Assembly (NCBI GenBank): GCA_963829485.1
Contig: CAWHIK010000009.1
Location: 124,001-188,000, forward strand
Length of the DNA stretch: 64,000 nucleotides
Direction: 5' to 3'
Source of the DNA: JBGPQJ01 sp963829485
Lineage (GTDB): Bacteria; Chloroflexota; Anaerolineae; Anaerolineales; Villigracilaceae
Shown here: positions 17,211-25,101 of the stretch, one piece after another
How the letters are laid out: each line of letters begins with the position of its first letter
Position numbering within the stretch: the first letter of the stretch is position 1
Made by a program: the position numbers and the translations under genes
Notes under the pieces: generated by a model
What the model was told of the DNA's origin: nothing
What the model saw: only the letters and a program-made list of their open reading frames with translations
Database searches by the model: none

Positions 17211-18719
17211 CTATCGATGCATGCGTTCCCAGCGCCCGACCCACTTCCAGTTGCTGGTATCGCGCTCATTTCGTGATACGAACTGGGCGGACCTTTCGGT
17301 GGTCTGATGAGAAACCAAGGTAGCCAGGACTGCAGCGATTTCTTCATGCTGCTCCCGGTCTTCGCTCCTATCCTGCATGGAGAACCGCTCCTCGACAAAT
17401 CGGGTGTCATACTGCCCGCCAAGGAAACGGGGCGAATCCATCATTGTCATGTGAAACGGAATATTCGTCCGCACGCCGATGATGCGGTATTCCTCGAGCG
17501 CCCTTCTCATCCGCAGGATCGCCTGTCCACGAGTTTCTCCCCAGACAATCAACTTCGCGATCATCGGGTCGTAATAGGGAGAAATTTCAAAGCCGGAATA
17601 GACACCGGTATCCACACGCACCCCGGGACCGCTGGGAATAATATTCTGGATGATTTTTCCGGTGGAGGGGATGAAATCGTTATAAGGGTCTTCGGCATTG
17701 ATCCGGCACTCGATGGATGCGCCATTCATACGAATATCATCCTGGGTGTAAGTGAGTTGCCGCCCACGGGAGATTCGTATTTGTTCCTTGACAATATCGA
17801 TACCCGTGACCATCTCCGTGATCGGATGCTCCACCTGCAGGCGCGTGTTCATCTCCAGGAAGAAGAAATTCCTGTCCTTGTCCACCAGAAATTCGATCGT
17901 GCCGGCATTTTCGTAATCCACAGCCTGTGCGGCTTTGACAGCAACTTCCCCGATTTTTTGCCTAAGGTCATCATCCAGGAACGGTGATGGCGCTTCCTCG
18001 ATTAATTTTTGGTGTCTCCGTTGAATGGAACAATCGCGCTCATTGAGATGGATGACATTCCCAAATTGGTCCGCAAGAATCTGGATTTCTATGTGGCGCG
18101 CGCCTTCCACCAGCTTTTCGAGGTAGACATTTCCGTCACCGAAGGAGGATTCAGCCTCGCGGCGCGCATTTTGGATCAGCGACGGCATTTCGTCAATGGA
18201 CTTGACTTCACGCATGCCTTTACCGCCACCGCCGGCCGTGGCTTTGATCAATAGTGGGAAACCGATTTTAGGCGCAACGGCGAGAAGATCTTCGTCCCGG
18301 AGATTGCCGATGTCTTCCGTGCCCGGTACGACCGGCACTCCAGCTTTGAGCACCGTACTGCGGGCAACAGCCTTATCGCCCATGGCAGCGATGGATGAAG
18401 GTCTGGGACCGATGAATATTAACTCGGCATTTGCACAGGCGGTTGCAAAATCCTCGCGTTCGGCTAAAAATCCGTACCCGGGGTGGATGGCATCAACGCC
18501 GGATTTTCGGGCGATGGCGATGATCTTGTCCCCTCGCAGGTAGGAATCCCGGGAGGGCGCAGGACCCAGGAAATAGGCTTCATCGGCATAGCGGACATGA
18601 AGCGCTTTGCGATCGGCTTCAGAAAATACAGCCACCGTATCGATCCCGAGCTCGCGGCAGGCACGGATGATGCGGACAGCGATCTCCCCCCGGTTGGCGA
18701 TCAGAACTTTTTTGAACAT
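17211..18719 (-). CDS. accC: biotin carboxylase subunit of acyl-CoA carboxylase
   Basis: This ATP-grasp enzyme carboxylates biotin on the carrier protein. Motifs in order are FKKVLIANRGEIAVRIIRACRE, HPGYGFLAE, the Gly-rich loop KATAGGGGKGM, RDCSIQRRHQKLIEEAPSP and FLEMNTRLQVEHPITE. The length is 502 residues, with a short charged C-terminal extension. ATG at 18719 starts the conserved N-terminus; the frame is open upstream but non-homologous. It is flanked by the carboxyltransferase (22 bp) and BCCP genes, so the three form one enzyme. Confidence 0.95.
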   Translation of the reverse strand: MFKKVLIANRGEIAVRIIRACRELGIDTVAVFSEADRKALHVRYADEAYFLGPAPSRDSYLRGDKIIAIARKSGVDAIHPGYGFLAEREDFATACANAELIFIGPRPSSIAAMGDKAVARSTVLKAGVPVVPGTEDIGNLRDEDLLAVAPKIGFPLLIKATAGGGGKGMREVKSIDEMPSLIQNARREAESSFGDGNVYLEKLVEGARHIEIQILADQFGNVIHLNERDCSIQRRHQKLIEEAPSPFLDDDLRQKIGEVAVKAAQAVDYENAGTIEFLVDKDRNFFFLEMNTRLQVEHPITEMVTGIDIVKEQIRISRGRQLTYTQDDIRMNGASIECRINAEDPYNDFIPSTGKIIQNIIPSGPGVRVDTGVYSGFEISPYYDPMIAKLIVWGETRGQAILRMRRALEEYRIIGVRTNIPFHMTMMDSPRFLGGQYDTRFVEERFSMQDRSEDREQHEEIAAVLATLVSHQTTERSAQFVSRNERDTSNWKWVGRWERMHR

Positions 18720-18741
18720 GAGTGACCTCTGGAAGAAAAAC

Positions 18742-20316
18742 CTATAATGGGATATTTCCGTGTTTCTTGGCAGGATTCGCATCCCGTTTATTCTGAAGCA
18801 TTTCCAGCGCATTGATCAGGCGGGGGCGCGTCTCCCTCGGCATGATGACGTCATCGATATACCCGCGTTCGGCTGCCACGTAGGGATTGGCGAATTTCTC
18901 CCGGTAATCCTGCACAAGTTCAGCTTTGCGAGCGACCGGGTCAGTCGCATCCGTTAATTCCTTGCGGAAAATAATGTTAACCGCGCCTTCCGGCCCCATC
19001 ACGGCAATCTCTGCAGAAGGCCAGGCGAGGTTAACGTCACCCCGAATGTGCTTGGAAGACATAACACAATATGCTCCGCCATATGCTTTTCGTGTAATCA
19101 CTGTGAGCTTTGGTACTGTTGCTTCGCAATAAGCATAAAGCAACTTGGCGCCTGATCGGATGATTCCGTGATGCTCCTGGTAAGTCCCCGGCAGGAAACC
19201 GGGTACATCTTCAAAGGTCACGATGGGTATATTGAACAAATCGCAAAATCTTACAAACCGGGCGGCTTTTTCGCTTGCATCGATATCGAGAACCCCGGCG
19301 AGGACTGCAGGCTGGTTTGCCACGATGCCCACAGAATGCCCTCCCAGCCTGGCAAATCCAACGACAATATTCTGGGCATACCCTTCGTGGATCTCAAAGA
19401 AAGTGCCCAGATCCATGACCATGCTGATAACTTCCTTGATGTCATAGGGTTTTCCGGCATCATCCGGCACGATCGAATCGAGACCCTCTTCCATGCGAAG
19501 CGTGTCGTCGTTCGGTGGGATGAACGGAGCATCTTCCATGTTGTTTTGCGGCAAATAGCTGAGCATTTTCCGGATGAGGTAAAGCGTGTCTGCTTCGCTG
19601 TCTGCAGCTACATGGCATACTCCGGACTTCTCAGCGTGAACGCTTGCGCCTCCCAAGGCTTCGAAAGAAACTTCCTCGTGGGTAACGGTTTTCACTACAT
19701 CAGGTCCGGTAACAAACATGTATGAAGAATTGCGAACCATGAATATGAAATCAGTCAGAGCTGGGGAGTAGACGGCACCTCCTGCGCATGGACCCATGAT
19801 GGCGGAGATCTGGGGGATCACTCCGCTGGCGAGTGTATTCTGCAGAAAAATATCCGCGTAACCGCCCAGGGATACCACCCCTTCCTGGATTCGCGCCCCG
19901 CCGGAATCATTTAAGCCGATCAGAGGAGCGCCGTTCTTCATCGCCATCTGCATGATTTTTACGATTTTTTCTGCATGCACTTCACCCAATGAACCGCCAA
20001 AGACCGTGAAATCCTGGGAAAAGGCATAAACCAGCCTTCCTTCGATGGTCCCCCAGCCAGTCACGACACTGTCGCTGTGGAATTTCTGATCGTCAAGTCC
20101 AAAGTCGTTCGTTCGGTGAATCACAAAGGCATCCACCTCACGGAATGATCCCTTATCGAGAAGGAGGTCGAGTCGTTCACGGGCAGTGAGCTTTCCACGG
20201 CTGTGCTGTGCTTCGATTCGCTCTGCGCCTCCACCCAAACGCGATGAAGTACGATACTTCCTAAGTCGGTCTGCTCGTGAGTTATTGCCCATGTTTCCTC
20301 GAGAAATATTCTTCAT
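18742..20316 (-). CDS. acyl-CoA carboxylase carboxyltransferase (PccB/AccD5-like)
   Basis: The 524-residue crotonase-fold protein matches fused-type carboxyltransferase beta subunits of propionyl- or acetyl-CoA carboxylases. Motifs include KLTARERLDLLLDKGSF, GLNDSGGARIQEG, GPCAGGAVYSPALTDF and GFLPGTYQEHHGIIR. It ends with KAYGGAYCVMSSKH and WPSAEIAVMGPEGAV. It transfers carboxyl from biotin to the acyl-CoA. Acetyl versus propionyl specificity cannot be told from sequence alone. ATG at 20316 or 20292 are both possible starts and both overlap the upstream gene. Confidence 0.92.
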   Translation of the reverse strand: MKNISRGNMGNNSRADRLRKYRTSSRLGGGAERIEAQHSRGKLTARERLDLLLDKGSFREVDAFVIHRTNDFGLDDQKFHSDSVVTGWGTIEGRLVYAFSQDFTVFGGSLGEVHAEKIVKIMQMAMKNGAPLIGLNDSGGARIQEGVVSLGGYADIFLQNTLASGVIPQISAIMGPCAGGAVYSPALTDFIFMVRNSSYMFVTGPDVVKTVTHEEVSFEALGGASVHAEKSGVCHVAADSEADTLYLIRKMLSYLPQNNMEDAPFIPPNDDTLRMEEGLDSIVPDDAGKPYDIKEVISMVMDLGTFFEIHEGYAQNIVVGFARLGGHSVGIVANQPAVLAGVLDIDASEKAARFVRFCDLFNIPIVTFEDVPGFLPGTYQEHHGIIRSGAKLLYAYCEATVPKLTVITRKAYGGAYCVMSSKHIRGDVNLAWPSAEIAVMGPEGAVNIIFRKELTDATDPVARKAELVQDYREKFANPYVAAERGYIDDVIMPRETRPRLINALEMLQNKRDANPAKKHGNIPL

Positions 20317-20716
20317 TTGATGGTAATGATAATGTCAAAAGGGTGTAAAAAACTACCAGGATCGTTATTCCAACAACAAAGGGAGTATTCTTTTGTGGAG
20401 TATGGTTCTGAAAAATCAACCTTTCCAGCCAATAATAAACCAAATATGAACTTGCCACCACGATAGTCGCGATTCTGACGCCAGGTCGGCCTGTCCAGAT
20501 CGTCCACGCCAGCCAGAAGCCCGAGATCGCCCATATCAACCCGGTAAGTGCGATATAGAACGGACCCGGTTGAATGGCTAATTGGGAGAGTGTATCCCAA
20601 TGTTGGATCGCCGACCAAAACCGGATTAAATTGTGTACCGCGATGATTAACACAAGCAAGGTGTAGATAGTTACGGTAACCGGGCGATGGAGGGAATTAC
20701 CTTGTCGTGACGCCAT
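20282..20716 (-). CDS. four-helix membrane protein, unknown function
   Basis: This 144-residue integral membrane protein has four predicted helices. Examples are YTLLVLIIAVHNLIRFW, FYIALTGLIWAISGFWLAW and FVVGITILVVFYTLL. I do not recognise the family. It overlaps the carboxyltransferase start by roughly 10-35 bp and abuts the preceding gene directly (20717), so it is co-transcribed with the carboxylase genes. Confidence 0.7.
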   Translation of the reverse strand: MASRQGNSLHRPVTVTIYTLLVLIIAVHNLIRFWSAIQHWDTLSQLAIQPGPFYIALTGLIWAISGFWLAWTIWTGRPGVRIATIVVASSYLVYYWLERLIFQNHTPQKNTPFVVGITILVVFYTLLTLSLPSNEEYFSRKHGQ

Positions 20717-21010
20717 TTAGGGTTGGTTCTTTGCTTTCTTTGCCTGTTCTTCCTTGGCTTTCTTTTTGGCTTCCTTCTCTTTCTTTCGTTTTTCCCTGTA
20801 CCTTCGGATGGAACCGAAACGTTGACTGGGTCCCTTTTCACGCGAGGAGACGATCTTAAGATATGAGCCCAATCCTATGCATCCCACCGACAGGATGAAA
20901 TACCAGAAATTCACCTGCAATGCCATATCCGAACCGATAAACAAGGCAAGCAGGCCGAGCCCGATGATAATGAAAAATGTTCCTACTCTTGGCCGGAGAT
21001 CATCTTCCAT
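20717..21010 (-). CDS. small two-helix membrane protein with Lys/Glu-rich tail
   Basis: The 97-residue protein has two hydrophobic helices (TFFIIIGLGLLALFIGSDM and FWYFILSVGCIGLGSYL). A highly charged C-terminal tail of about 45 residues follows, dominated by Lys, Glu and Ala and likely helical in the cytoplasm. The function is unknown. It is the first gene of the minus-strand cluster leading into the acyl-CoA carboxylase genes, after the pruA-like terminator. Confidence 0.7.
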   Translation of the reverse strand: MEDDLRPRVGTFFIIIGLGLLALFIGSDMALQVNFWYFILSVGCIGLGSYLKIVSSREKGPSQRFGSIRRYREKRKKEKEAKKKAKEEQAKKAKNQP

Positions 21011-21081
21011 AAATACCCATTCTTAGATTGAGACACTCATCTCGAATTGTACAGGAAAAACAGGATTCCTCAAAAGCTGAA

Positions 21082-21110
21082 AAATCCCCTTCCAGGATTG
21101 AAGGGGATTT
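21082..21110 (-). terminator. intrinsic terminator of the P5C dehydrogenase gene
   Basis: An 11-bp perfect stem AAATCCCCTTC/GAAGGGGATTT with a 7-base loop lies 16 bp beyond the stop codon. On the minus strand it is followed by T residues. Confidence 0.85.
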
Positions 21111-21125
21111 ACCAACTTGGATTGA

Positions 21126-22703
21126 TTATTTCTTAGGTCGAATGAATGTCTGGATTTGCTCACGCATATACAGCTGGACGTAGTAATATCCTCCAGCGTT
21201 CTTCCCGGAAGATCCTGAGCCTTTCCATCCGCCAAAGGGTTGGAATCCCGGCCAGGCGCCGGTCGTAGCGCCTTGAGGTCGGTTGGCGTAGGTCACACCG
21301 GCTTCGATTTTATCAAAGAACCATCGCGCTTCCTCAGCTGAACCAAAGAAACCAGCGGTCAACCCATGGTCCACGTCATTGGCATGTTTCATCGCCTCGT
21401 CGAGGTTTTTTACCCTGGCGATTGTCGCGATGGGCAGGAACATTTCATGTTTCCACAGTCGGTGATCCATCGGGACATCCATGGCAAAAGTGGGAGAACA
21501 GAAATATCCCTTGGCATAGTCTCCATCTGTTAATACCTTTCCCCCTGTCAGGAATTTACCAACCTTGCCAAGTTCAGAACAGAAATTCTGGAAATCCTCA
21601 TACGACGATTTGTTCACAACCGGTCCAAGAAAGGTTTTCCGGTCGGTGGGATCGCCGATGGTTAGTTTATCAGCCAGTTCTTTCAGCTTCCCGACAAGTT
21701 CATCATAGACCGGCTCTTCAATGAAGACCCGGCTGGCAGCGGAGCATTTTTGTCCTTGCAAACCAAACGCGGACCGGACGATTCCGGCTGCTGCATCCTC
21801 CAGGTTTGCATTACGGGAAACGATCACCGGATTTTTTCCACCCAGTTCGAGCACCATCGGGCGAACCCATTTTCCATTGGCAAAATCACGGAACATTTTC
21901 ATCCCCACGTCGTATGACCCGGTAAATGTGACCCCATCCACTTCGGGACTGTTCACCAGAGCGGCGCCGATGGTTCGCCCCGGTCCGGTGACGAAGTTCA
22001 CAACCCCGTCGGGGATACCGGCATCCCTGAAGCAATCCGCCAGAAGCCGGACGATAAAAGGCGTGTCCGTGGCAGGTTTCATCACGATCGTGTTACCTGC
22101 CGCCAGTGCAGCACCGGCAGGTCCGCCTGTCAGAGCAAACGGGAAATTGAACGGGCTGACAACGAGCCAGACTCCATAAGGTTTTAACACTGAAATGTTG
22201 GTCGAATCGTGGTTGGAAAGTGGATCCTTCCCCATTGGCCTTATAAAACCTTCATTCGCTTCAACCTGGTCACAGGAATAACGTATCAGATCCGCGGTCT
22301 CGGCTACATCGCCCATGGATTCCATTCGGTTCTTTCCGACTTCCATGGCCATCGCTGCACCGAGGTCGGTCAGTCTTTCATCTATCAAGTCAGCCGCTTT
22401 ACGAAGGATTTTAATCCTCTCCTGCCAGGATGTGCGACTCCAGACAGGGAATGCTTTTCGCGCAGCCGCCAGCGCCATCTCTGCATGTTTTTCGTTTCCT
22501 TTCTGCATCACGGCCAGAACGATATCCTTATTGATGGGTGTCCGGTCTTCGAATTGCTCATCAGCACGGACGTCCCTGCCATCGATCAACATGGTATATT
22601 CCGCTCCAAGTTTTCCTTTGAGCGAGGAGAGCGAAGCATCGAAATTCAAATGCAATTCGTCGGGCGGATTGTACATGGTGGCATACGTCAGTTTGAAAGC
22701 CAT
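21126..22703 (-). CDS. pruA: 1-pyrroline-5-carboxylate dehydrogenase-like aldehyde dehydrogenase
   Basis: The 525-residue protein is an NAD(P)-dependent aldehyde dehydrogenase of the RocA/PruA type, which oxidises glutamate semialdehyde to glutamate in proline catabolism. Visible motifs are WLVVSPFNFPFALTGGPAGA, VTFTGSYDVG, VLELGGKNPVIV and the catalytic FGLQGQKCSAASR (Cys). KHEMFLPIATI and GGWKGSGSSGKNAGG lie near the C-terminus. Length and motif spacing match P5CDH rather than shorter aldehyde dehydrogenases. No proline dehydrogenase is nearby. It has its own promoter and terminator. Confidence 0.87.
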   Translation of the reverse strand: MAFKLTYATMYNPPDELHLNFDASLSSLKGKLGAEYTMLIDGRDVRADEQFEDRTPINKDIVLAVMQKGNEKHAEMALAAARKAFPVWSRTSWQERIKILRKAADLIDERLTDLGAAMAMEVGKNRMESMGDVAETADLIRYSCDQVEANEGFIRPMGKDPLSNHDSTNISVLKPYGVWLVVSPFNFPFALTGGPAGAALAAGNTIVMKPATDTPFIVRLLADCFRDAGIPDGVVNFVTGPGRTIGAALVNSPEVDGVTFTGSYDVGMKMFRDFANGKWVRPMVLELGGKNPVIVSRNANLEDAAAGIVRSAFGLQGQKCSAASRVFIEEPVYDELVGKLKELADKLTIGDPTDRKTFLGPVVNKSSYEDFQNFCSELGKVGKFLTGGKVLTDGDYAKGYFCSPTFAMDVPMDHRLWKHEMFLPIATIARVKNLDEAMKHANDVDHGLTAGFFGSAEEARWFFDKIEAGVTYANRPQGATTGAWPGFQPFGGWKGSGSSGKNAGGYYYVQLYMREQIQTFIRPKK

Positions 22704-22738
22704 CGGGGTCCTCCTGATTGATTTATAAAAGGTTTCAT

Positions 22739-22767
22739 AGTATAGCGTAGGAAAAGTCGCCAGTCAA
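22739..22767 (-). promoter_or_regulatory. promoter of the P5C dehydrogenase gene
   Basis: On the minus strand TTGACT and TATACT are separated by exactly 17 bp. They lie about 36 bp upstream of the ATG, which has an AGGAGG Shine-Dalgarno. Confidence 0.75.
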
Positions 22768-22856
22768 AGTCAACGTGGCGAAAGGTGACATTTTTTTCAT
22801 GTTAAATTAATGATAACAGGTAAAAATAAACTCAATACTTTTAAGGAGAGTAGATT

Positions 22857-23399
22857 ATGAAAACATTTTCACTTTTGGCAGGCTTTTTTATCGTAATGAT
22901 AGGGTTATCCGCTTGCGCCCCTTCTGCTGCACCGGAATCTGCTCAACAACCTATATTTGAGCAGCCGGCTGGACAAACTTCAGCAACGGAGGCTGCGCAG
23001 GAAACCGCATCACCTATCCCTGATGAAAGCACTGCCAATACTACTCCCATGGCGGTCGCAACTTCTCGAGGTGATCAATTGGTCGCGACGGATCCATCGA
23101 CAGTAAATCTCTCCGGAGGAGCCCTCACGTTGGTCGAATTTTTCCGATTCACCTGAAGTACCTGCCGGTCGATGGCTCCCGTCGTGCACGGGCTTGAAGC
23201 GGAATACTTCGGAAAGGTCAATTTTGCATTTTTGGATGCTGATGATTCGGCTACTCAATCTTTTCAGAGGAATCTTGGATTCAGGGTTCAGCCGGAGTTC
23301 TATTTAATGGACGGGCAGGGGCAGGTTATCAAGAAATGGTTTGGATATGTTTCCGCTGACGAGTTTAGGGCTGAGTTTCAAAAAGCATTAGGTGAATAG
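22857..23399 (+). CDS. predicted selenoprotein: thioredoxin-fold lipoprotein with UxxC active site
   Basis: A lipoprotein signal (lipobox GLSAC) precedes a low-complexity Ser/Ala/Thr/Glu/Gln linker. A thioredoxin domain begins at TLVEFFRFT. The next codon, number 100 (23154-23156), is TGA, and the same frame continues STCRSMAPVVHGLEAEYF. Aligned with VDFWAEWCGPCKMIAPV, the TGA falls exactly on the first active-site Cys, with the second Cys at codon 103. The cis-Pro region FRVQPEFYLMD and terminal GYVSADEF helix complete the fold. With Sec inserted the protein is 180 residues, on the outer face of the membrane. The start has AAGGAG upstream. A terminator follows the stop at 23399. Confidence 0.82.
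23178..23192 (+). promoter_or_regulatory. candidate bacterial SECIS hairpin after UGA 23154
   Basis: CCCGT and ACGGG form a 5-bp perfect stem with loop CGTGC. The loop starts 26-27 nt after the UGA and has G as its second base. Bacterial SECIS elements lie within the first 40 or so nucleotides after the UGA and usually have a G at the start of the apical loop, so this fits. The stem is short, so support comes mostly from the match in position with the second selenoprotein gene. Confidence 0.55.
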
Positions 23400-23421
23400 A
23401 TACTTCTCGACTAACAATTAC

Positions 23422-23459
23422 GGACGGGGCAAGATTACGCTTGTCCCGTCCTCTTTTTG
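23422..23459 (+). terminator. intrinsic terminator of the first selenoprotein gene
   Basis: GGACGGGGCAAG and CTTGTCCCGTCC form a 12-bp stem with one wobble pair, followed by TCTTTTT. It lies 22 bp past the 23399 stop codon. That supports the whole interval 22857-23399 being a single gene. Confidence 0.88.
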
Positions 23460-23471
23460 TATCGGGCTGAA

Positions 23472-24335
23472 TTAGATATTAGGAATCTGTAAAACGAATC
23501 CAACCCCCACCAACCCGGCTCCGGAATGGACTGATAAGCCTGGAGTCAGTTCACAATGAAGGATTTCATCGGGGCATTGGATAGATTTTCGCAACTGAAA
23601 CTCGAATTCCTTGGCGTATTCTGCGGCAGTGACGTGTGCGATCGCCATGCGCTCTATGGAGTGACCTTTGGCTTTTTCACCGGTCAACTCGATGAGCCTG
23701 GCCCATGCTTTGCTTTGGGTGCGGACGCGTTCCATAAGATCCAGTTTGCCGTTTTGAATGGTGAGAACAGGCTTGACACTCAGCAGGTTGGCAAACCCGG
23801 CTGCTAGATGTCCCACCCTCCCGCTCATGGCCAGATATTTTAAGGTGGATAAAGCGGCAAAGAAATGAGTCCGACCGCGAACAGATTGGGCAATGCCCAG
23901 GGCATCGTCCTTCGTTCCGCCTTTTGACAGGGTTTCCGCGGCATAAAGGACCTGAAAGCCCTGACCCATGGAGAGGCTTCTTGTGTCGACCACGGTGATA
24001 TCACGGCCTTTGAATTCTTCGCAGGCTGTGACTGCTGCCGCATACGTCGCACTGACTTCGCTACTGACATTGAAGCACAGGATGCCATCTGCGCCTTGGT
24101 CGAAGGCGTTTCGGTACGCCTCCACGAATTGGCCGGGAGATGGGGCGGAGGTCGTAGGGAGCTTTCCGGACGAGTCGATTCTGGCGAATGTCTTAACATC
24201 GTCAATATCCTCGACAGCACGAAAACTTTCCTCCCCGAATTGAATGAGGATGGGAACCTGTTGAATGGAAAATTTTTCCGCCAGGTAAGTTGGGAGGCTT
24301 GCGTTCGTATCGGTGATCACAGCGATTTTTGGCAT
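23472..24335 (-). CDS. DegV family fatty-acid-binding protein
   Basis: The 287-residue protein starts with the DegV signature IAVITDTNASLPTYLAEKF and contains LPTTSAPSPGQFVEAY and VVDTRSLSMGQGF. AMSGRVGHLAAG and a C-terminal VHSGAGLVGVGF motif complete the pattern. DegV (FakB-like) proteins bind a fatty acid and, in Firmicutes, present it to the FakA kinase. No FakA is adjacent. It is convergent with the preceding selenoprotein gene. Confidence 0.92.
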   Translation of the reverse strand: MPKIAVITDTNASLPTYLAEKFSIQQVPILIQFGEESFRAVEDIDDVKTFARIDSSGKLPTTSAPSPGQFVEAYRNAFDQGADGILCFNVSSEVSATYAAAVTACEEFKGRDITVVDTRSLSMGQGFQVLYAAETLSKGGTKDDALGIAQSVRGRTHFFAALSTLKYLAMSGRVGHLAAGFANLLSVKPVLTIQNGKLDLMERVRTQSKAWARLIELTGEKAKGHSIERMAIAHVTAAEYAKEFEFQLRKSIQCPDEILHCELTPGLSVHSGAGLVGVGFVLQIPNI

Positions 24336-24438
24336 GGAATGATCCTTTTTATTATATGTGATAACAAGTTAACACACGGAATTAGGGCAAGTTTCTTGGA
24401 ATTCTCATAATGAAGATTAATTCTTACTTATCCTGCAG

Positions 24439-24495
24439 TTGACACAGAAGGCTTGACCTACTATAATCTTAGCACCCTACCCCCCAGGGGGGGGG
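24439..24495 (+). promoter_or_regulatory. csoR/copper operon promoter with CsoR-type GC-tract operator
   Basis: A consensus promoter TTGACA (24439-24444), 17-bp spacer, TATAAT (24462-24467) drives the operon. The predicted start site falls in CCCTACCCCCC-A-GGGGGGGGG (24475-24495), a GC-tract inverted repeat typical of CsoR/RcnR-family operators. Bound repressor would block initiation; Cu(I) would release it. The G run touches the first possible ATG (24496), so ATG 24514 is the better csoR start. Confidence 0.85.
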
Positions 24496-24513
24496 ATGAA
24501 AAGAGGCGTAGCC

Positions 24514-24783
24514 ATGCAGGATAAACAGACCATTAAACGGCTTAAAACTATCGAAGGACACCTGGGAGGCATCATCCGGATGGTGGAAGAGGATGCCTAT
24601 TGTATTGACGTCATAAGGCAGATTCAGGCAGTCCAGGCGGCATTGAACAAAGTCAGCACCGGCATACTTGAGGATCATTTGAATTCCTGTGTCACGACGG
24701 CTATTCAAGGAGACAATCCCAAAGAGCGCGAGCGCGTCTTGAAGGAAATCACCGATGTCTTTGAAACCGCTACCAAGGTGTAA
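24514..24783 (+). CDS. csoR: CsoR-family copper-sensing repressor
   Basis: The roughly 90-residue all-helical protein belongs to the CsoR/RcnR (DUF156) family. The Cu(I) ligands follow the Cys-His-Cys pattern: Cys in EDAYCIDVIRQI, then HLNSC with His and Cys four residues apart. That distinguishes it from nickel or formaldehyde sensors. The helix-1 segment IKRLKTIEGHLGGI binds DNA. It is first in a copper operon and its own GC-tract operator lies in the promoter, implying autoregulation. ATG at 24514 (AGAGGCG upstream) is preferred over 24496. Confidence 0.93.
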   Translation: MQDKQTIKRLKTIEGHLGGIIRMVEEDAYCIDVIRQIQAVQAALNKVSTGILEDHLNSCVTTAIQGDNPKERERVLKEITDVFETATKV

Positions 24784-24837
24784 TCCAGGATTCTACCTGG
24801 TTTGAATCCTGAAAATTCCAATATCAAGGAGATACAA

Positions 24838-25044
24838 ATGACTACCGTAACTTATTCAGTTCCCAACATTTCCTGCGGACATTGCGTCCATACGATCCAG
24901 ACCGAGGTCGCCGATCTGGCCGGCATCCAGTCCGTGAAGGCGGATGCTCAAACCAAGAAAGTTGAAATAGTGTTTGATGCACCCGCGAGCGAGGAAACGA
25001 TCAAGACGCTTCTGAAGGAAATTAATTATCCTGTTGCGGCTTGA
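24838..25044 (+). CDS. copZ: CopZ-like copper chaperone (HMA domain)
   Basis: The 68-residue HMA domain contains VPNISCGHCVHTIQ, where the CGHC motif binds Cu(I). The ferredoxin-like fold and length match CopZ/Atx1 chaperones, which pass copper to CopA. AAGGAGATACAA precedes the ATG. It lies between csoR and copA. Confidence 0.92.
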   Translation: MTTVTYSVPNISCGHCVHTIQTEVADLAGIQSVKADAQTKKVEIVFDAPASEETIKTLLKEINYPVAA

Positions 25045-25101
25045 TTGCATTGAAACCTGTTTCGCAGGTGGATTCTTGTTGCCCGATGAATTGGTGGAAC
25101 A

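Noticed and set aside
23154..23156. UGA read as Trp or as a real stop with reinitiation at the ATG at 23172
   Set aside because: Trp is not the residue at this position of the thioredoxin active site, and other genes in the window end with TGA normally. The ATG has no Shine-Dalgarno and would give a headless domain.
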